Shown here piece after piece: positions 62,964-64,000 of a stretch of 64,000 nucleotides of DNA. How positions within the stretch are numbered: position 1 is the first letter of the stretch; every line of letters begins with the position of its first letter. The translations under genes and the position numbers were made by a program. The notes beneath the pieces are model-generated. The model saw nothing but the letters and a program-made list of their open reading frames with translations, was not told the DNA's origin and did not search any database. The stretch comes from Catalinimonas alkaloidigena (GTDB lineage Bacteria > Bacteroidota > Bacteroidia > Cytophagales > Flexibacteraceae), in contig NZ_FNFO01000004.1 in assembly GCF_900100765.1 (NCBI RefSeq), positions 620,001 through 684,000 on the forward strand, in the 5' to 3' direction.

Positions 62964-64000
62964 ATGCCCTACACTTCTCTCCGTGATGTCTTCGATGCCT
63001 TCCGTAACCTGAAGGTGTTGATCATCGGGGATGTGATGGTGGATTCGTACCTCTGGGGAAAGGTGGACCGGATTTCGCCTGAAGCGCCCGTTCCCATCAT
63101 CAGCGTCAAGCAACGAGAGAAACGCCTCGGCGGTGCCGGCAACGTCGCGCTGAATGTACAGGCCCTTGGGGCAACCCCGATGCTGGCCTCGGTCATAGGC
63201 GAAGATGCCGACGGCGACGAACTGGTTCAGTTGCTGTCGCAACAGCAGCTCACCACCGAAGCCATTGCGCGCAGTGCTTCGCGGATTACGACCATCAAAC
63301 ACCGCATCATCTCAGGTTCGCACCACATGCTCCGGATCGATTCGGAAGACGATTCGCCCCTGCCTCCGGAAGACCGGCAGCGGTTGCTGGACATTATCCT
63401 CGCACAACTTCCTCATTGCCACGTGGTGATTTTCGAAGACTACGACAAGGGCGTGCTGGGCGAAGAACTGATTCAGGAGGTTATTGCGGCAGCACGGCGG
63501 CTAGCCATCCCGACGGTGGTCGATCCGAAAAAACGCAACTTCCGGGCGTACCGGCAGGCGACGCTGTTCAAGCCTAACCTGAAAGAACTGCGCGAGGGCA
63601 TGCACCTGGACCTGCATCCGCAGCGCCCCGAGAGCCTGGCGGCGGCCGTGGCACAGCTACAAGAGCAAATGGACCTGGAGGGCGTTTTGCTCACCCTTTC
63701 AGAGCATGGCATGTACCTGCAAACGCATCAGGAACACCACCGGGTCCCGGCGCACCTGCGGACCATTGCCGACGTGTCGGGGGCGGGCGATACGGTCGTG
63801 AGTGTGGCGGCGGTCTGCCTGGCGCTGGCCTTGCCGGGACGCCTGCTGCTCGAACTTGCCAACCTGGCCGGAGGGCTGGTCTGCGAGGCGGTAGGCGTGG
63901 TGCCCATTGCGCAGCAGCAGTTCCTTGCGGAGGCAGAACGCAACCAGTTATTCCGCCACTATTCCTCTTCTCAACACAGTACGGCAACGCATGGGCATTG
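62964..64000 (+). CDS. rfaE1: Heptose-7-phosphate kinase (RfaE1/HldE kinase domain), cut by window end
   Basis: PfkB-family sugar kinase for lipopolysaccharide core biosynthesis, phosphorylating D-glycero-beta-D-manno-heptose 7-phosphate. The start ATG at 62964 gives MPYTSLRDVFDAF. Family motifs: VLIIGDVMVDSYLWGKVDRI, ISPEAPVPI, KRLGGAGNVALN, FEDYDKGVL, VDPKKRNF, KPNLKELRE and the catalytic PfkB signature DVSGAGDTVVS with its Asp. The frame is open through the last base (345 codons), so the stop and any nucleotidyltransferase part lie outside. Single-domain kinases of about 330 residues are common in this phylum, so little may be missing. Confidence 0.93.
   Translation, partial: MPYTSLRDVFDAFRNLKVLIIGDVMVDSYLWGKVDRISPEAPVPIISVKQREKRLGGAGNVALNVQALGATPMLASVIGEDADGDELVQLLSQQQLTTEAIARSASRITTIKHRIISGSHHMLRIDSEDDSPLPPEDRQRLLDIILAQLPHCHVVIFEDYDKGVLGEELIQEVIAAARRLAIPTVVDPKKRNFRAYRQATLFKPNLKELREGMHLDLHPQRPESLAAAVAQLQEQMDLEGVLLTLSEHGMYLQTHQEHHRVPAHLRTIADVSGAGDTVVSVAAVCLALALPGRLLLELANLAGGLVCEAVGVVPIAQQQFLAEAERNQLFRHYSSSQHSTATHGH

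Overview
The window comes from a member of the Bacteroidota, most likely the Cytophagales. Evidence: two SusC/SusD pairs, a FecR/ECF-sigma pair of the polysaccharide-utilisation type, TonB-linked receptors, T9SS-style C-terminal sorting domains, an SPW-repeat protein and Bacteroidetes-type tyrosine recombinases. The core DNA is fairly GC-rich; several accessory blocks (about 16.4-19.7, 26.7-33.7 and 36.2-44 kb) are clearly AT-richer.

Left core (1-15.4 kb): 3' part of katG, a SusD/SusC pair followed by a GH43 hydrolase, an SPW membrane protein, a five-PAS sensor kinase and a frameshifted secreted beta-propeller/T9SS protein. A decayed strip follows (15.5-21.3 kb): an IS1-family relic, two MORN-type lipoproteins, an internally deleted IS5-family copy, an Rhs tip fragment and a DUF6252-like fragment.

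A 39.8-kb integrative element spans 21.5-61.3 kb. A 52-bp perfect direct repeat marks both ends. The right copy overlaps the 3' end of an intact tRNA-Arg(CCG); the left copy sits just before a tyrosine integrase. Tandem TGTCCCGAAC boxes lie beside both copies. No relaxase or transfer genes were seen, so this is an integrative island rather than a complete ICE. Cargo from left to right: integrase, a small operon with an excisionase-like HTH protein, a DUF3368/UPF0175 toxin-antitoxin pair, an integron-like cassette array, a broken recombinase, an ArdC relic, an ABC-three-component defence operon, a second recombinase, a membrane protein, an FAD protein, a GH2/SusD/SusC/FecR/sigma locus, a 29-repeat peptidase-S74 surface protein, a T9SS-type protein and a broken M50 peptidase.

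The most novel part is 26.6-33.7 kb. Four coding cassettes and three copies (one truncated) of a 118-bp gene-less cassette lie in one orientation. Each begins with a GTT... box that is the reverse complement of the box at its own end, followed by an imperfect stem. This is the logic of integron attC cassettes, but with non-canonical boxes. The array abuts the 3' end of a recombinase that lacks the IntI-specific insertion, carries three HARP-like modules and is broken by short GC-rich insertions, two of them identical. The largest cassette (4.7 kb) holds a compact four-gene operon: a NACHT-type ATPase, two paralogous small proteins (one starting with a TNSSSTSF motif) and a radical SAM/SPASM enzyme. 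I propose this operon as a candidate defence or peptide-modification system.

Right core (61.3-64 kb): tRNA-Arg, an aspartate-type aminotransferase and the start of a heptose-7-phosphate kinase gene.
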